Below are positions 51,161 through 59,586 of a stretch of 64,000 nucleotides of DNA, piece by piece (the stretch's first letter is position 1; the number at the start of each line of letters is the position of its first letter). The notes beneath the pieces are model-generated. The model was not told the origin of the DNA. It saw nothing but the letters and a program-made list of their open reading frames with translations, and searched no databases. This stretch comes from UBA2272 sp034368805 (GTDB lineage Bacteria > Actinomycetota > Coriobacteriia > Anaerosomatales > Anaerosomataceae), in contig JAXMLJ010000012.1 in the NCBI GenBank assembly GCA_034368805.1, forward strand, positions 1-64,000, written 5' to 3'. A program made the position numbers and the translations under genes.

Positions 51161-51831
51161 CGCTCGAGCGCGAGTCGTGCGAGGCTGACCGCCACGGCCA
51201 CGAACTGCCTGCCCCGGTGGAGGAAGCCTGCCAGGTCGCGTCCGGTGGCGGCGTGCCGCATCGTCGTGGGTACCTCGAGGACGCGACCGCCCGCGCGGCT
51301 GACCCGCACGGTGAGCGCGACCTCGACGCCGTAGCCGCCGGCAAAGGGCGTGGCGACCGTCCAGGCGCTTCGCGTCAGTGCTCTCTGGCCCGAGAGTGGC
51401 GCGTCGGTCTTGTAGCCTGACAGGGCCCTGATCCCGATGCGGGCGAGGCCCTTCACGAGTCCGAAGCCGCCCCGGCGGTCGGGCCGGGGGAAGGCTGCGA
51501 CGGTCATGTCGGCGCGGTCATCGACGATCGGCGCAAGGAGCGCGCCGGCCTCGGCCGCCGTCTCCCCGAGGTCCGCATCGAGCAGGACGAGGACGTCCGC
51601 GGTCCCGGCGATGTGCTCGAGGCCCGCCTGCAATGCCCCGCCCTTGCCCCGGTTCCGGGACAGCCTGACGACGTCGGCTCCTGCCTCGGCGGCGCGTGCC
51701 GCGGTGTCGTCGTCGGACGCGTCATCGATGACCACGACGTGATCGATCTCGGGCACAGAACGCGCAGCTGTGACCGTTGCGGATATGCGGTCCGCCTCGT
51801 CGTGGGCGGGTATGAGCGCGACGACGTTCAC
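51133..51831 (-). CDS. Family 2 glycosyltransferase
   Basis: A 232-residue GT-A glycosyltransferase, encoded on the minus strand downstream of murJ. Its GTG (51831-51829) overlaps the murJ stop. Motifs are VVALIPAHDEADRISATV, VVVIDDASDDDTAARA, NRGKGGALQAGL and LVLLDADLGE (the DxD-type metal site). GYKTDAPLSGQRALTRSAW and GYGVEVALTVRVSRAG resemble GT2 enzymes that use polyprenyl-phosphate or glucosyl acceptors. No membrane segments are present. Together with MurJ and the MraY-like protein nearby it suggests glycan assembly on a lipid carrier. Confidence 0.85.
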   Translation of the reverse strand: MNVVALIPAHDEADRISATVTAARSVPEIDHVVVIDDASDDDTAARAAEAGADVVRLSRNRGKGGALQAGLEHIAGTADVLVLLDADLGETAAEAGALLAPIVDDRADMTVAAFPRPDRRGGFGLVKGLARIGIRALSGYKTDAPLSGQRALTRSAWTVATPFAGGYGVEVALTVRVSRAGGRVLEVPTTMRHAATGRDLAGFLHRGRQFVAVAVSLARLALERQSPGSNEG

Positions 51832-53456
51832 CGGCGGGGGCGGTTCAACCCGAATCGGCCGAGCACCCTACCGGTCGACTCGGCCAGTTCGGGCACCCTG
51901 AGCGCGGTCATGAGGCCATAGGCCGTGATGACTCCGGCGAGGCCCGCGCCCAGCAACTGGATGAGGAAGCCGCCCGGGAGGCCGGCAAGCGACCCGGTGC
52001 TGCGCATGACCAGGGTTGCGACTCCTGCGCCGAGCGCCGAGGCGACCGCGACCTTGCCGAGCGTGAAAGCCAGCGCGCGACCGTCGATGGTGCCGACCCT
52101 GCGGTGCAGGATGAGGAGCAGAACGAGGACGTGGCCGAAGAAGAAGACGCCGTCGGAGATGGGTATGCCGATGATACCCAAACCGTTCCAGTCGGCGAAG
52201 CCGGTGGTGAGCACCGCATAGAGGGCGATGTGGACGAGCGTCGCGATGATGTTCGTGTACATCGGCGTCTTCGTGTCCTGGAGCGAGTAGAAGCTCTTGA
52301 GCACGAACATGTACGAGGCGAAGAAGAAGAGTCCGAGCGCCCACCACATGAGGACGCCGGCGACGACCGGCACGTCGTTGGAGGTGAAGCCTCCGGCGCG
52401 GTACAGCGTCACGACCGGCGTGGCGAGTGCAGCCAGTAGTGCCGCGAGCGGGAGGACGAGCACCATGGTGGCCCTGAGACCGCGCCCGAACATGGCGCCG
52501 AACCCGGGCATGTCCCCCGAGTTCGCTCGCTCCGCGAGCTCGGGGAAGATCGCCGTCGCCACGGCGACCGCGAAGATCCCGTACGGCAGCTGGTAGAACT
52601 GCCATGCGTAGCGCAGCGCGGCCTGGCCGCCTTCGCCGGTGGCGACGGCGAAGTTCGTGCGAAACGTCACGGCGATGAGGTTGGTCACGACGTACACGAG
52701 TGTCGGCGCCATCTTTGCGGCCACTTTGCGCAGCCCCGGGTGCTGCCAGTCGATCCTCGGCGTGTAGCGGACTCCGAGCTTGATGAGGCTCGGTACCTGG
52801 ACGATGACCATCACGAGCACGCCGAGTGTGGTGCCGACCGCGAGTCCCGTGAGCGCGAGCTGTGGGTCGCGATCGCGGAACGGGACGTAGAAGCCGAGCA
52901 GGGTGGCCGTGACGACCAGATTGTTGAACACGGGGGCGATGAACGGCGCGGTGAACTTGCGGTACGAGTTGAGCACGCCGGTGAAGACGATCGACATGCC
53001 GTAGAAGACGATCTGCACGGCGAAGAACCTGAAGAGCCATATGGCCAGCGTGGCCTGCTGGGCGGGGACCGTCAGGGTCTGGGAGCGCACGAACGGATCC
53101 GGCCACAACGTGGCGATGAGCGCGACCGCGCCCAAGACGAGCACGATGATGTTGAGTACGTAGCTCGCGAAGCGCCACGCGTCCTCTTCGCCTGCGTGCT
53201 GCTTGCGCTCGAGGAACAGCGGGATGAACACGCTCGACAAGACACCGCCGACGAGGAGCTCGAAGACCATGTTCGGCAGGTTGTTCGCGATGTCGTATGA
53301 GTCCGCGATCGCCGTCACGCCAAGCGCGTATGCCATCGCCCACGTGCGGACGAAGCCCGTGATCCTCGAGACGAGGGTGGACGCGGACATGGATGCGGTC
53401 GAGCGGGCTATCGATGGTCTGACTATGGTGTACTCCCGAGTGTGAGATGACCGCAT
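51828..53456 (-). CDS. murJ: Lipid II flippase MurJ
   Basis: A 542-residue member of the MurJ/MviN (MOP) family, about 14 membrane helices, that flips lipid-linked peptidoglycan precursors. Recognisable parts are STLVSRITGFVRTWAMAYALG, ANNLPNMVFELLVGGVLSSVFIPLF, YGMSIVFTGVLNSYRKFTAPFIAPVFNNLVV, YQLPYGIFAVAVATAIFPELAE and FYSLQDTKTPMY. The start is uncertain. ATG 53456 lies 1 base after a TACACT promoter box, too close for a normal transcript, so ATG 53390 (MSASTLVSR) or a non-ATG start after GGGAG may be used. It is transcribed with the GT2 gene, divergently from 53631. Confidence 0.92.
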   Translation of the reverse strand: MRSSHTREYTIVRPSIARSTASMSASTLVSRITGFVRTWAMAYALGVTAIADSYDIANNLPNMVFELLVGGVLSSVFIPLFLERKQHAGEEDAWRFASYVLNIIVLVLGAVALIATLWPDPFVRSQTLTVPAQQATLAIWLFRFFAVQIVFYGMSIVFTGVLNSYRKFTAPFIAPVFNNLVVTATLLGFYVPFRDRDPQLALTGLAVGTTLGVLVMVIVQVPSLIKLGVRYTPRIDWQHPGLRKVAAKMAPTLVYVVTNLIAVTFRTNFAVATGEGGQAALRYAWQFYQLPYGIFAVAVATAIFPELAERANSGDMPGFGAMFGRGLRATMVLVLPLAALLAALATPVVTLYRAGGFTSNDVPVVAGVLMWWALGLFFFASYMFVLKSFYSLQDTKTPMYTNIIATLVHIALYAVLTTGFADWNGLGIIGIPISDGVFFFGHVLVLLLILHRRVGTIDGRALAFTLGKVAVASALGAGVATLVMRSTGSLAGLPGGFLIQLLGAGLAGVITAYGLMTALRVPELAESTGRVLGRFGLNRPRR

Positions 53457-53457
53457 A

Positions 53458-53463
53458 AGTGTA
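53458..53463 (-). promoter_or_regulatory. Predicted -10 box of murJ
   Basis: On the minus strand TACACT preceded by TCGGC lies immediately before ATG 53456. Transcription would begin inside the first codons, which bears on the choice of start. Confidence 0.35.
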
Positions 53464-53491
53464 GCCGACCGGGCTCTGTGGTACCGGGTCG

Positions 53492-53521
53492 TCTGGCACA
53501 TCAGTCGCCGCTTGGTATACT
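53492..53521 (+). promoter_or_regulatory. Predicted promoter of the phosphatase-like membrane protein gene
   Basis: TATACT (53516-53521) preceded by CTTGG, with a possible -35 near CTGGCA (about 53493). It faces away from the murJ promoter across 174 bases. The leader of about 100 bases holds two hairpins: GCCGGTCG/CGACCGGC (53557-53575) and CGTCCG/CGGACG (53604-53619), the second just before the ribosome site. Confidence 0.4.
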
Positions 53522-53630
53522 CCGACGCGGGCACCGCGTACGCGATAGCGCGCCGCGCCGGTCGCTGCGACCGGCCCCCTGATCGTGTCCGTCTGATGAC
53601 GCACGTCCGCACGCGGACGGGGAGGGGCCC

Positions 53631-55715
53631 ATGAGACGCGTCGCCCGTGCCATACTCGCGGCACTTGCCGCCTGCGCGCTCACCACGCTCCCCGCATCGG
53701 CGGTCAGTGCGCCCCCGACGTTCTCGACGGTCATCATCGTCCTGGCGCCTTACCTTACGTGGCATGACATCGACGCGACGCGCACGCCGGCGCTGTGGCA
53801 TCTGGCCGAGGACGCGGCGCTCGGGAACGCGAGCGTCATCGCCGGGTCCGTGACGTCGGCTCCGGACGCGTTCCGGGGTGCGGCGGTACTCGCGGCCGGG
53901 CAGCCCGTGAGTGCGGCCGATGCGCGCGCGGACGCGTCCGGCTCGGCGGTCGGGCTTCTCGGGACCGCGGTACGTCAGGCCGGCGGCCGGACCGCGGCTG
54001 TCGGCACCTCGGCGGCGACGCCATCCGAGGCGCTGTCTCCATCGGCGGCCGCTGCGTGGATCGTCGCACGGGATGCCACCGGCACGGTCGACTTCGCCGA
54101 AACGTCCGCACGCATCGTGCGTACGGACCCGCTGGCGCCTACGGGCATCGTCACCGACCTCGACGTGCTCGAAGTGGCGTATCGGAGCGCTCTGGCGGGC
54201 GGCGAGCCCGGGGGCGCGGGTCCCCTCCTCGTCGTTCTCGATCCCGGTGATGCGGAGCGCGCGCGCTCCGCACTCAGGTCCGACGTCGCGTGGGAGTCCT
54301 CGCGTGTCACGGCCGTTGGCACGATCGACGACACGGTACGCATCGCGCTGCGTTCGCTGCCCTCCGACGGGGCGCTCGTCGTCGTGTCCACCGGCCAGTA
54401 CTCGACGGCGGGACCGGCAGGGTTCGGCCCCGTGCTGCTGTACGGGGCCGGTCCGGGCGTGCTGCGCTCGCCTGGCACGCACCGCGACGGGATCGTCACG
54501 CTCCCGGACATCACGGCGACCGCGCTGCATGCGCTTGCTCTGGACGTGCCGACGTCGGTGACCGGAGAGCCGCTACTCATCGTAGCCGAGGACCAGGACC
54601 GGGCCGAACGCCTGGCCGCGATGACGCGCACCGACGCGGCGGCCCGCGCGCTGGAGTCGACGAGGGCCCCGGTGTGGGCGGGGATGGTCGGCATATCGAT
54701 CGTCCTGCTCGCACTCGTGCTCGTGGCGGTCCTGAGACCGGGAGCGTGGCCATCGCGCACGGTGCGTCTACCTGCCGCGTATGCGCTCGTCGTTGCGTGC
54801 TCGGTGCCGGCGGGTACGCTCGTCGCGCAGGTGGTCGGCTATCCCGTGACGGCTTCGGCCGCGTGGACCCGTCTCGTGCTCGGCATCGGGGTCGTCATCG
54901 CGGCCGGTTTCTGGAAGTCGCGCGGTCCGGGCCATGCGCTTGGGCGTGTGTCGCTGCTCACCGTGGCCGTCGTTCTCATAGACCAGTTGCTCGGCGGACC
55001 GGCGGCGCAGGGCAGTGCGTTCAGCTACTCGGCCCTGTTCGGGACACGGTTCTACGGCCTCGGCAATGAGGGTGCGGCCGTACTCGCGGGCGCGGCGCTC
55101 GTTGCCGTCGGGAGCCGGATCGACACATTTGGTGCGTCGCGTGCGCGCGAGTACCTGTGGCTCGGTGGCCTCGTCGTCGTGGTCGCGGTCGTGCCGGTCC
55201 TGGGCGCGAACATCGGCGTGGCGGCGTGGGGGACGGCAGGGTTCGTTGCGGCCTACCTGGCGGGTGCGGGTCGCCGCCTTGACTGGAAGGTCGGCCTCGC
55301 GTCGGTCATCGGGGCCGCAGCGGTCGTCGGCGTGGCGGCGCTGATCGACCGCATGGCCTCGGGCAGCTCGCATCTTGGCCGAGTGCTCGGCGGGTCGGGA
55401 GGGCTCGGGCCGATGCTGGCGCGCAAGGCCGAGCTCAGCCTGGAGATATTGACGGCGACGCCGGCTGTCGTGCTGCTGCCGCTCGGCATCGGTGCGATCG
55501 TGTACGTGCTCGTCAAGCGGGTCGGTCCGCTCGGCGAGATCGTGGGACGGCGGCGGGGCGTCGCCGCCGCGCTCGTCGGGGCGGTGACCGCGGCGGTCGT
55601 GGGCCTGCTGACCGAGGACTCGGGCGTGGCGCTCTCCGCGCTCGTCATGCTCTTCCCGGCGGCTGCGCTCGCATCGGCGTTCTTCGAACGGGAGGGAGGC
55701 GCTGATGAGTACTGA
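53631..55715 (+). CDS. Polytopic membrane protein with an alkaline phosphatase-like extracellular domain
   Basis: A 694-residue protein I do not recognise by name. ATG 53631 after GGGAGGGG. A signal peptide (MRRVARAILAALAACALTTLPASAVSA) precedes a soluble domain of about 310 residues. That domain reads FSTVIIVLAPYLTWHDID near its start, then TPALWHLAEDAALGNASV, and GTHRDGIVTLPDITATALHALAL, spaced like alkaline phosphatase/sulfatase-fold proteins, but with metal ligands not clearly intact. About nine membrane helices follow from residue 345, with the motif GTRFYGLGNEGAAVLAG. The MraY-like gene overlaps its end by 11 bases, so the two probably act together on an envelope lipid or glycan. Confidence 0.6.
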   Translation: MRRVARAILAALAACALTTLPASAVSAPPTFSTVIIVLAPYLTWHDIDATRTPALWHLAEDAALGNASVIAGSVTSAPDAFRGAAVLAAGQPVSAADARADASGSAVGLLGTAVRQAGGRTAAVGTSAATPSEALSPSAAAAWIVARDATGTVDFAETSARIVRTDPLAPTGIVTDLDVLEVAYRSALAGGEPGGAGPLLVVLDPGDAERARSALRSDVAWESSRVTAVGTIDDTVRIALRSLPSDGALVVVSTGQYSTAGPAGFGPVLLYGAGPGVLRSPGTHRDGIVTLPDITATALHALALDVPTSVTGEPLLIVAEDQDRAERLAAMTRTDAAARALESTRAPVWAGMVGISIVLLALVLVAVLRPGAWPSRTVRLPAAYALVVACSVPAGTLVAQVVGYPVTASAAWTRLVLGIGVVIAAGFWKSRGPGHALGRVSLLTVAVVLIDQLLGGPAAQGSAFSYSALFGTRFYGLGNEGAAVLAGAALVAVGSRIDTFGASRAREYLWLGGLVVVVAVVPVLGANIGVAAWGTAGFVAAYLAGAGRRLDWKVGLASVIGAAAVVGVAALIDRMASGSSHLGRVLGGSGGLGPMLARKAELSLEILTATPAVVLLPLGIGAIVYVLVKRVGPLGEIVGRRRGVAAALVGAVTAAVVGLLTEDSGVALSALVMLFPAAALASAFFEREGGADEY

Positions 55716-56847
55716 GGTCACTGCCATCGCCGTGGCACTGTCGTTTGCCGTCACATGCGGGGTGATCGCTCCCTGGCTTGCGATGCGGCACCTGGCTCGC
55801 GGCCTCGGTGGCACGCGAATGCGGGTGGTCAACTACCGCGGCGTCGATGTGGCCCCGACGCTCGGGCTCGTCTGGATCGTGTGGGCGATCGCGCTTCTCG
55901 TCGGGCAGATGCTCCTGGAGTTGGTGTCACGGTCGGTAACCGCCACCGGCCCGGTCGCCGAGGCGCTGGAGCGCGTTTCATCAACGCCGCTCGCACTGCC
56001 GCTGTTCGGTGTGCCGTTCTTGCTGGTAGCAGGCGTCTTCGCGCTTGGACTCGCTGACGACGCCTTCGGCGCCGACGGTACGAAGGGCTTCAGGGGGCAT
56101 CTCGGCAGGCTGCGGCGCGGGGAGCTCACCACCGGGCTCGTCAAGCTTCTCGGCATCTGCGGCCTGGCGCTGTTCTACGGAGCCACGGCGGCCAGCGGGA
56201 TACTCGAGCGCTCCGGAATCACCGGGCAGGCCGCGTACTCCGGCTGGCGCTTCGTCGGGACGTGGCTCCTGGCCGCCAGCGTCATCGCGCTCTCGGCCAA
56301 CCTCATGAACCTGCTCGATCTGCGCCCGGGGCGGGCACTCAAGGTGTATGGTGCCGCGGTCGTCATCCCCGCGATCGCGTTCTCGGTCAAGGCGATCGAA
56401 TCCTACGCGCTGCAGGTCGAGCCGTTCGCAGGGGAGATCGGCGGGCTCGCGCTCACCTCGTCCGAGGAGACCGCGACCGCGATCGCGGTGGTCCTGGTGC
56501 TTCTCGGTCCGGTGTTCGCGGTGTGGCGCTACGATGTCTCCGAGCAGGGCATGCTCGGAGATGCCGGGGCCAACACGATGGGTGCGATCGTCGGGTATCT
56601 GCTGACCGCAGTCCTGCCGGTCGGCTGGCTTGCCGCAGTCGCGGCCGTGCTCCTTGCGCTTAACATGACCTCCGAGAGGGTGTCGTTCACGCGGGTCATC
56701 GAGGCCACGGCACCGCTCGCCTGGCTCGACCGGCTCGGACGTCACTATGGCGAGCAGGGAACGACTCCGGAGTCGCCGGGCGGCGAGGCACGGGCGCCGT
56801 CCGTGAGGTACCATTCGGACGAGGACGCGGCGAGACGAGAGGACTGA
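55705..56847 (+). CDS. MraY/WecA-like glycosyl-phosphate transferase with variant active-site loop
   Basis: A 380-residue membrane protein of the polyprenyl-phosphate HexNAc-1-phosphate transferase family (GT4 in common annotation), about ten helices. It keeps the catalytic DD pair (LGLADDAFGADGTKGFRGHLG) and the late cytoplasmic motif EQGMLGDAGANTMGAI. The middle motif, normally N-x-x-N-L-x-D-G-x-D-G, reads NLMNLLDLRPGRALK, losing the DGxDG. That change separates it from MraY, WecA and TagO and suggests another sugar donor or acceptor. A hydrophilic tail ends the protein. pyrG begins 9 bases after the stop. Confidence 0.78.
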   Translation: MSTEVTAIAVALSFAVTCGVIAPWLAMRHLARGLGGTRMRVVNYRGVDVAPTLGLVWIVWAIALLVGQMLLELVSRSVTATGPVAEALERVSSTPLALPLFGVPFLLVAGVFALGLADDAFGADGTKGFRGHLGRLRRGELTTGLVKLLGICGLALFYGATAASGILERSGITGQAAYSGWRFVGTWLLAASVIALSANLMNLLDLRPGRALKVYGAAVVIPAIAFSVKAIESYALQVEPFAGEIGGLALTSSEETATAIAVVLVLLGPVFAVWRYDVSEQGMLGDAGANTMGAIVGYLLTAVLPVGWLAAVAAVLLALNMTSERVSFTRVIEATAPLAWLDRLGRHYGEQGTTPESPGGEARAPSVRYHSDEDAARRED

Positions 56848-56856
56848 GACGCGCGT

Positions 56857-58470
56857 ATGACAAAGCACATCTTCGTTACCGGGGGAGTCGTCTCAGGCCT
56901 TGGAAAGGGGATCACCGCCGCGTCACTCGGCAGGCTTCTCAAGAGCCGTGGACTCAAGGTGACCATCCAGAAGCTGGATCCCTACCTCAACGTCGATCCC
57001 GGCACGATGAGCCCGTTCCAGCACGGTGAGGTCTTCGTGACCGATGACGGGGGAGAGACCGACCTCGATCTCGGACACTACGAGCGGTTCATCGATGAGT
57101 CGCTCACGCGCGACTGCAGCGTCACGGCCGGCTCGGTCTACCAGGCGATCATCAACAAGGAGCGGCGCGGGGACTTCCTTGGCGGCACCGTTCAGGTCAT
57201 TCCACACGTCACCAACGAGATCAAGGACCGCATCACACGGTTGGCCGAGCAGACCAAGCCCGACGTGATCATCACCGAGGTGGGCGGCACGGTAGGCGAC
57301 ATCGAGTCACTCCCGTTCATCGAGGCGATCCGCCAGCTGCGCAAGGACGTCGGCTATCGCAACGTCTGCTATATCCACGTCACCCTCGTGCCGTACATCG
57401 CAGCGTCATCCGAGCTCAAGACGAAGCCCACGCAGCACTCGGTCAAGGAACTGCGCTCCATCGGTATCCAGCCGGACTTCATCGTCTGCCGCTCCGAGCG
57501 ACCGATCGACGCGGGCATCCGCCGCAAGATCGGGCTGTTCTGCGATGTGGACGCCAAGGCGGTCGTCTCGGCCCAGGATGCCGCCTCGATCTACGAGGTA
57601 CCGTTGACGCTGCACGAGCAGGGGCTTGACGCGATGGTGATCGACCGGCTCCAGCTCGAGTGCGGGGACCTCGATATCGGCGAGTGGCAGGCGTTCGTGC
57701 GCCACAGCCGCTCGCTCGCGCAGACCGTGGATATCGCGCTCGTGGGCAAGTACGTCGCGCTCCCCGACGCCTACCTCTCGGTCACTGAGGCGCTCGATCA
57801 CGCGGGCATCTTCCACGACCATAAGGTGAACGTGGCCTGGCTCGACGCCGAGAGCCTCTCTCCCGAGGAGGTCGAAAGCCGGCTCGCCGACTTCGACGGC
57901 ATCCTTGTCCCGGGCGGGTTCGGCATCCGCGGCATCGAGGGCAAGGTGCGCGCGGCCCGATGGGCGCGTGAGAAGAAGATCCCGTACCTCGGCATCTGCC
58001 TCGGTATGCAGGTCGCCGTCGTCGACTATGCGAGGCACGTAGCCGGGCTCGAGGACGCCAACTCGGCCGAGTTCGACCCGGTCAGCCCCCACCCGGTGAT
58101 CGATCTCATGCTCGAGCAGCACGATGTGGACGATATCGGAGGCACGATGCGTCTCGGATCGTATCCGTGCAAGGTCGTACCCGGGACGAAGGGTTATGCC
58201 GCGTACGGCGCCGAGGTGGTCTACGAGCGTCACCGCCACCGCTTCGAGGTCAACAACGCCTACCGCCAGCAACTCATCGACAACGGCCTCGTGATCTCCG
58301 GCGTGTCGCCTGATGATCGGCTCGTCGAGATGATCGAGATCGCAGACCACCCGTGGTTCGTCGGCAATCAGGGTCACCCGGAGTTCAAGAGCCGTCCCAC
58401 CCGCCCGGCGCCGCTGTTTCGCGATTTCATCGGGGCCGCCGTCGCCTGTCGCGCGGCACGGAAGGACTGA
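56857..58470 (+). CDS. pyrG: CTP synthase
   Basis: A 537-residue glutamine-dependent enzyme converting UTP to CTP. The synthetase domain has FVTGGVVSGLGKGITAASLGRLLK, KLDPYLNVDPGTMSPFQHGEVFV and TEVGGTVGDIES. The glutamine amidotransferase domain (from about residue 290) has PGGFGIRG, the nucleophile Cys in YLGICLGMQ and the His/Glu pair in GHPEFKSRP. In Mycobacterium pyrG follows the steB homologue directly; here the envelope genes are inserted between them. Confidence 0.97.
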   Translation: MTKHIFVTGGVVSGLGKGITAASLGRLLKSRGLKVTIQKLDPYLNVDPGTMSPFQHGEVFVTDDGGETDLDLGHYERFIDESLTRDCSVTAGSVYQAIINKERRGDFLGGTVQVIPHVTNEIKDRITRLAEQTKPDVIITEVGGTVGDIESLPFIEAIRQLRKDVGYRNVCYIHVTLVPYIAASSELKTKPTQHSVKELRSIGIQPDFIVCRSERPIDAGIRRKIGLFCDVDAKAVVSAQDAASIYEVPLTLHEQGLDAMVIDRLQLECGDLDIGEWQAFVRHSRSLAQTVDIALVGKYVALPDAYLSVTEALDHAGIFHDHKVNVAWLDAESLSPEEVESRLADFDGILVPGGFGIRGIEGKVRAARWAREKKIPYLGICLGMQVAVVDYARHVAGLEDANSAEFDPVSPHPVIDLMLEQHDVDDIGGTMRLGSYPCKVVPGTKGYAAYGAEVVYERHRHRFEVNNAYRQQLIDNGLVISGVSPDDRLVEMIEIADHPWFVGNQGHPEFKSRPTRPAPLFRDFIGAAVACRAARKD

Positions 58471-58475
58471 GCTGC

Positions 58476-59582
58476 GTGAGCCGTCTGCTCGAGACGTTCC
58501 TCGACCTCGTCCGGATCGACAGTCCAACGGGACATGAGCGCGAGGTCGCCGAGTACATGGCCGCTGCGCTCGAGGGCGCCGGGTGCGAGGTCCGCCTCGA
58601 CGAGTCGCAGGCCGTCACCGGCTCCGACACAGGAAACCTGCTCGCGCGCCTTCCCGGCACAGTACCGGGGCCGGTCATCGCACTTTCGGCTCACATGGAC
58701 TGCGTCCAGCCGTGCGAGGGCGTGGAGCCGGTGATCGCCGACGGCGTCGTGCGCCCGGCGGGTGCGACGGTTCTCGGCGGCGATGACAAGATCGGTCTCG
58801 CGGTCATCGTCGAGACGATGCGGCGCCTGCGCGAGAGCGGCACGCCGCACCCCGAGATCCGGGCCGTGCTCACGGTAGCCGAGGAGTGCGGTCTGCTGGG
58901 CGCCAAGGCGCTCACGCGCGACGAGTGCACCGCCGAGGTCTGCCTGGTGCTCGACGCCGATGGCGAGGTCGGCGGTATCGTGACGGCGGCTCCCACGCAC
59001 TACACGTTCAAGGCGACGTTCTCCGGCCGGGCGGCACACGCCGGCGTAGAACCGGAGAAGGGCATCTCGGCCATCCGGATGGCGTCTGTGGCGATCGGCG
59101 CCATGGAACTGGGGCGGCTCGATGAGCGGACCACCGCCAACATCGGTGCGATCGTCGGCGGCAGCGCCACCAACGTGGTGCCACCGCGCTGCGACGTCAC
59201 GGGCGAGTGCCGCTCGCTCGATCGGGACCGGGTGGAGCAGGCTCGTGCCGACATGGACCGGGCGCTCAGAGACGCCGCCGCGGAACACGGCGGCGAGGTC
59301 GACGTCTCGTGGAACCTCGAGTACGAGGGGTTCTCCTTCGAGCTCGACAGCGCCGCGCTCTCGCTTGTGGAGGGGGCGTGCGCGGACATCGGCATCGAGC
59401 CGCGATGCTTCGCTACCGGCGGTGGGAGCGACGGCAACGTGTTCGCGGCGCACGGAGTGCCGACGCTCGTCCTGTCCTCGGGCATGCGCAAGGTCCACTC
59501 GACCGACGAGGAGATCGAGATCGCACAACTCGGCAGGCTCGCAGACTTGCTCGTCGCGGTCGCGCGCCGCGCCGGCGGCTAG
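58476..59582 (+). CDS. M20 family peptidase (PepT-like)
   Basis: A 368-residue zinc peptidase, GTG 58476 shortly after GAAGGA. Metal-site motifs are ALSAHMDCVQP, LGGDDKIGLAVIVE (bridging Asp), VAEECGLLGAKAL (general base Glu and ligand), LDADGEVGG, and KVHSTDEEIE at the end; the dimerisation lid lies at about residues 175-290 (AAHAGVEPEKGISA). Closest in pattern to tripeptidase T / M20B proteins with tripeptide or dipeptide substrates. It is 5 bases from pyrG and 4 from the next gene. Confidence 0.9.
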   Translation: MSRLLETFLDLVRIDSPTGHEREVAEYMAAALEGAGCEVRLDESQAVTGSDTGNLLARLPGTVPGPVIALSAHMDCVQPCEGVEPVIADGVVRPAGATVLGGDDKIGLAVIVETMRRLRESGTPHPEIRAVLTVAEECGLLGAKALTRDECTAEVCLVLDADGEVGGIVTAAPTHYTFKATFSGRAAHAGVEPEKGISAIRMASVAIGAMELGRLDERTTANIGAIVGGSATNVVPPRCDVTGECRSLDRDRVEQARADMDRALRDAAAEHGGEVDVSWNLEYEGFSFELDSAALSLVEGACADIGIEPRCFATGGGSDGNVFAAHGVPTLVLSSGMRKVHSTDEEIEIAQLGRLADLLVAVARRAGG

Positions 59583-59586
59583 CGCG

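Noticed and set aside
53457..54530. Minus-strand extension upstream of murJ giving a 900-residue frame
   Set aside because: The added N terminus is Arg/Gly-rich, crosses the divergent promoters and is antisense to the signal-peptide protein; MurJ homology begins only near 53400.
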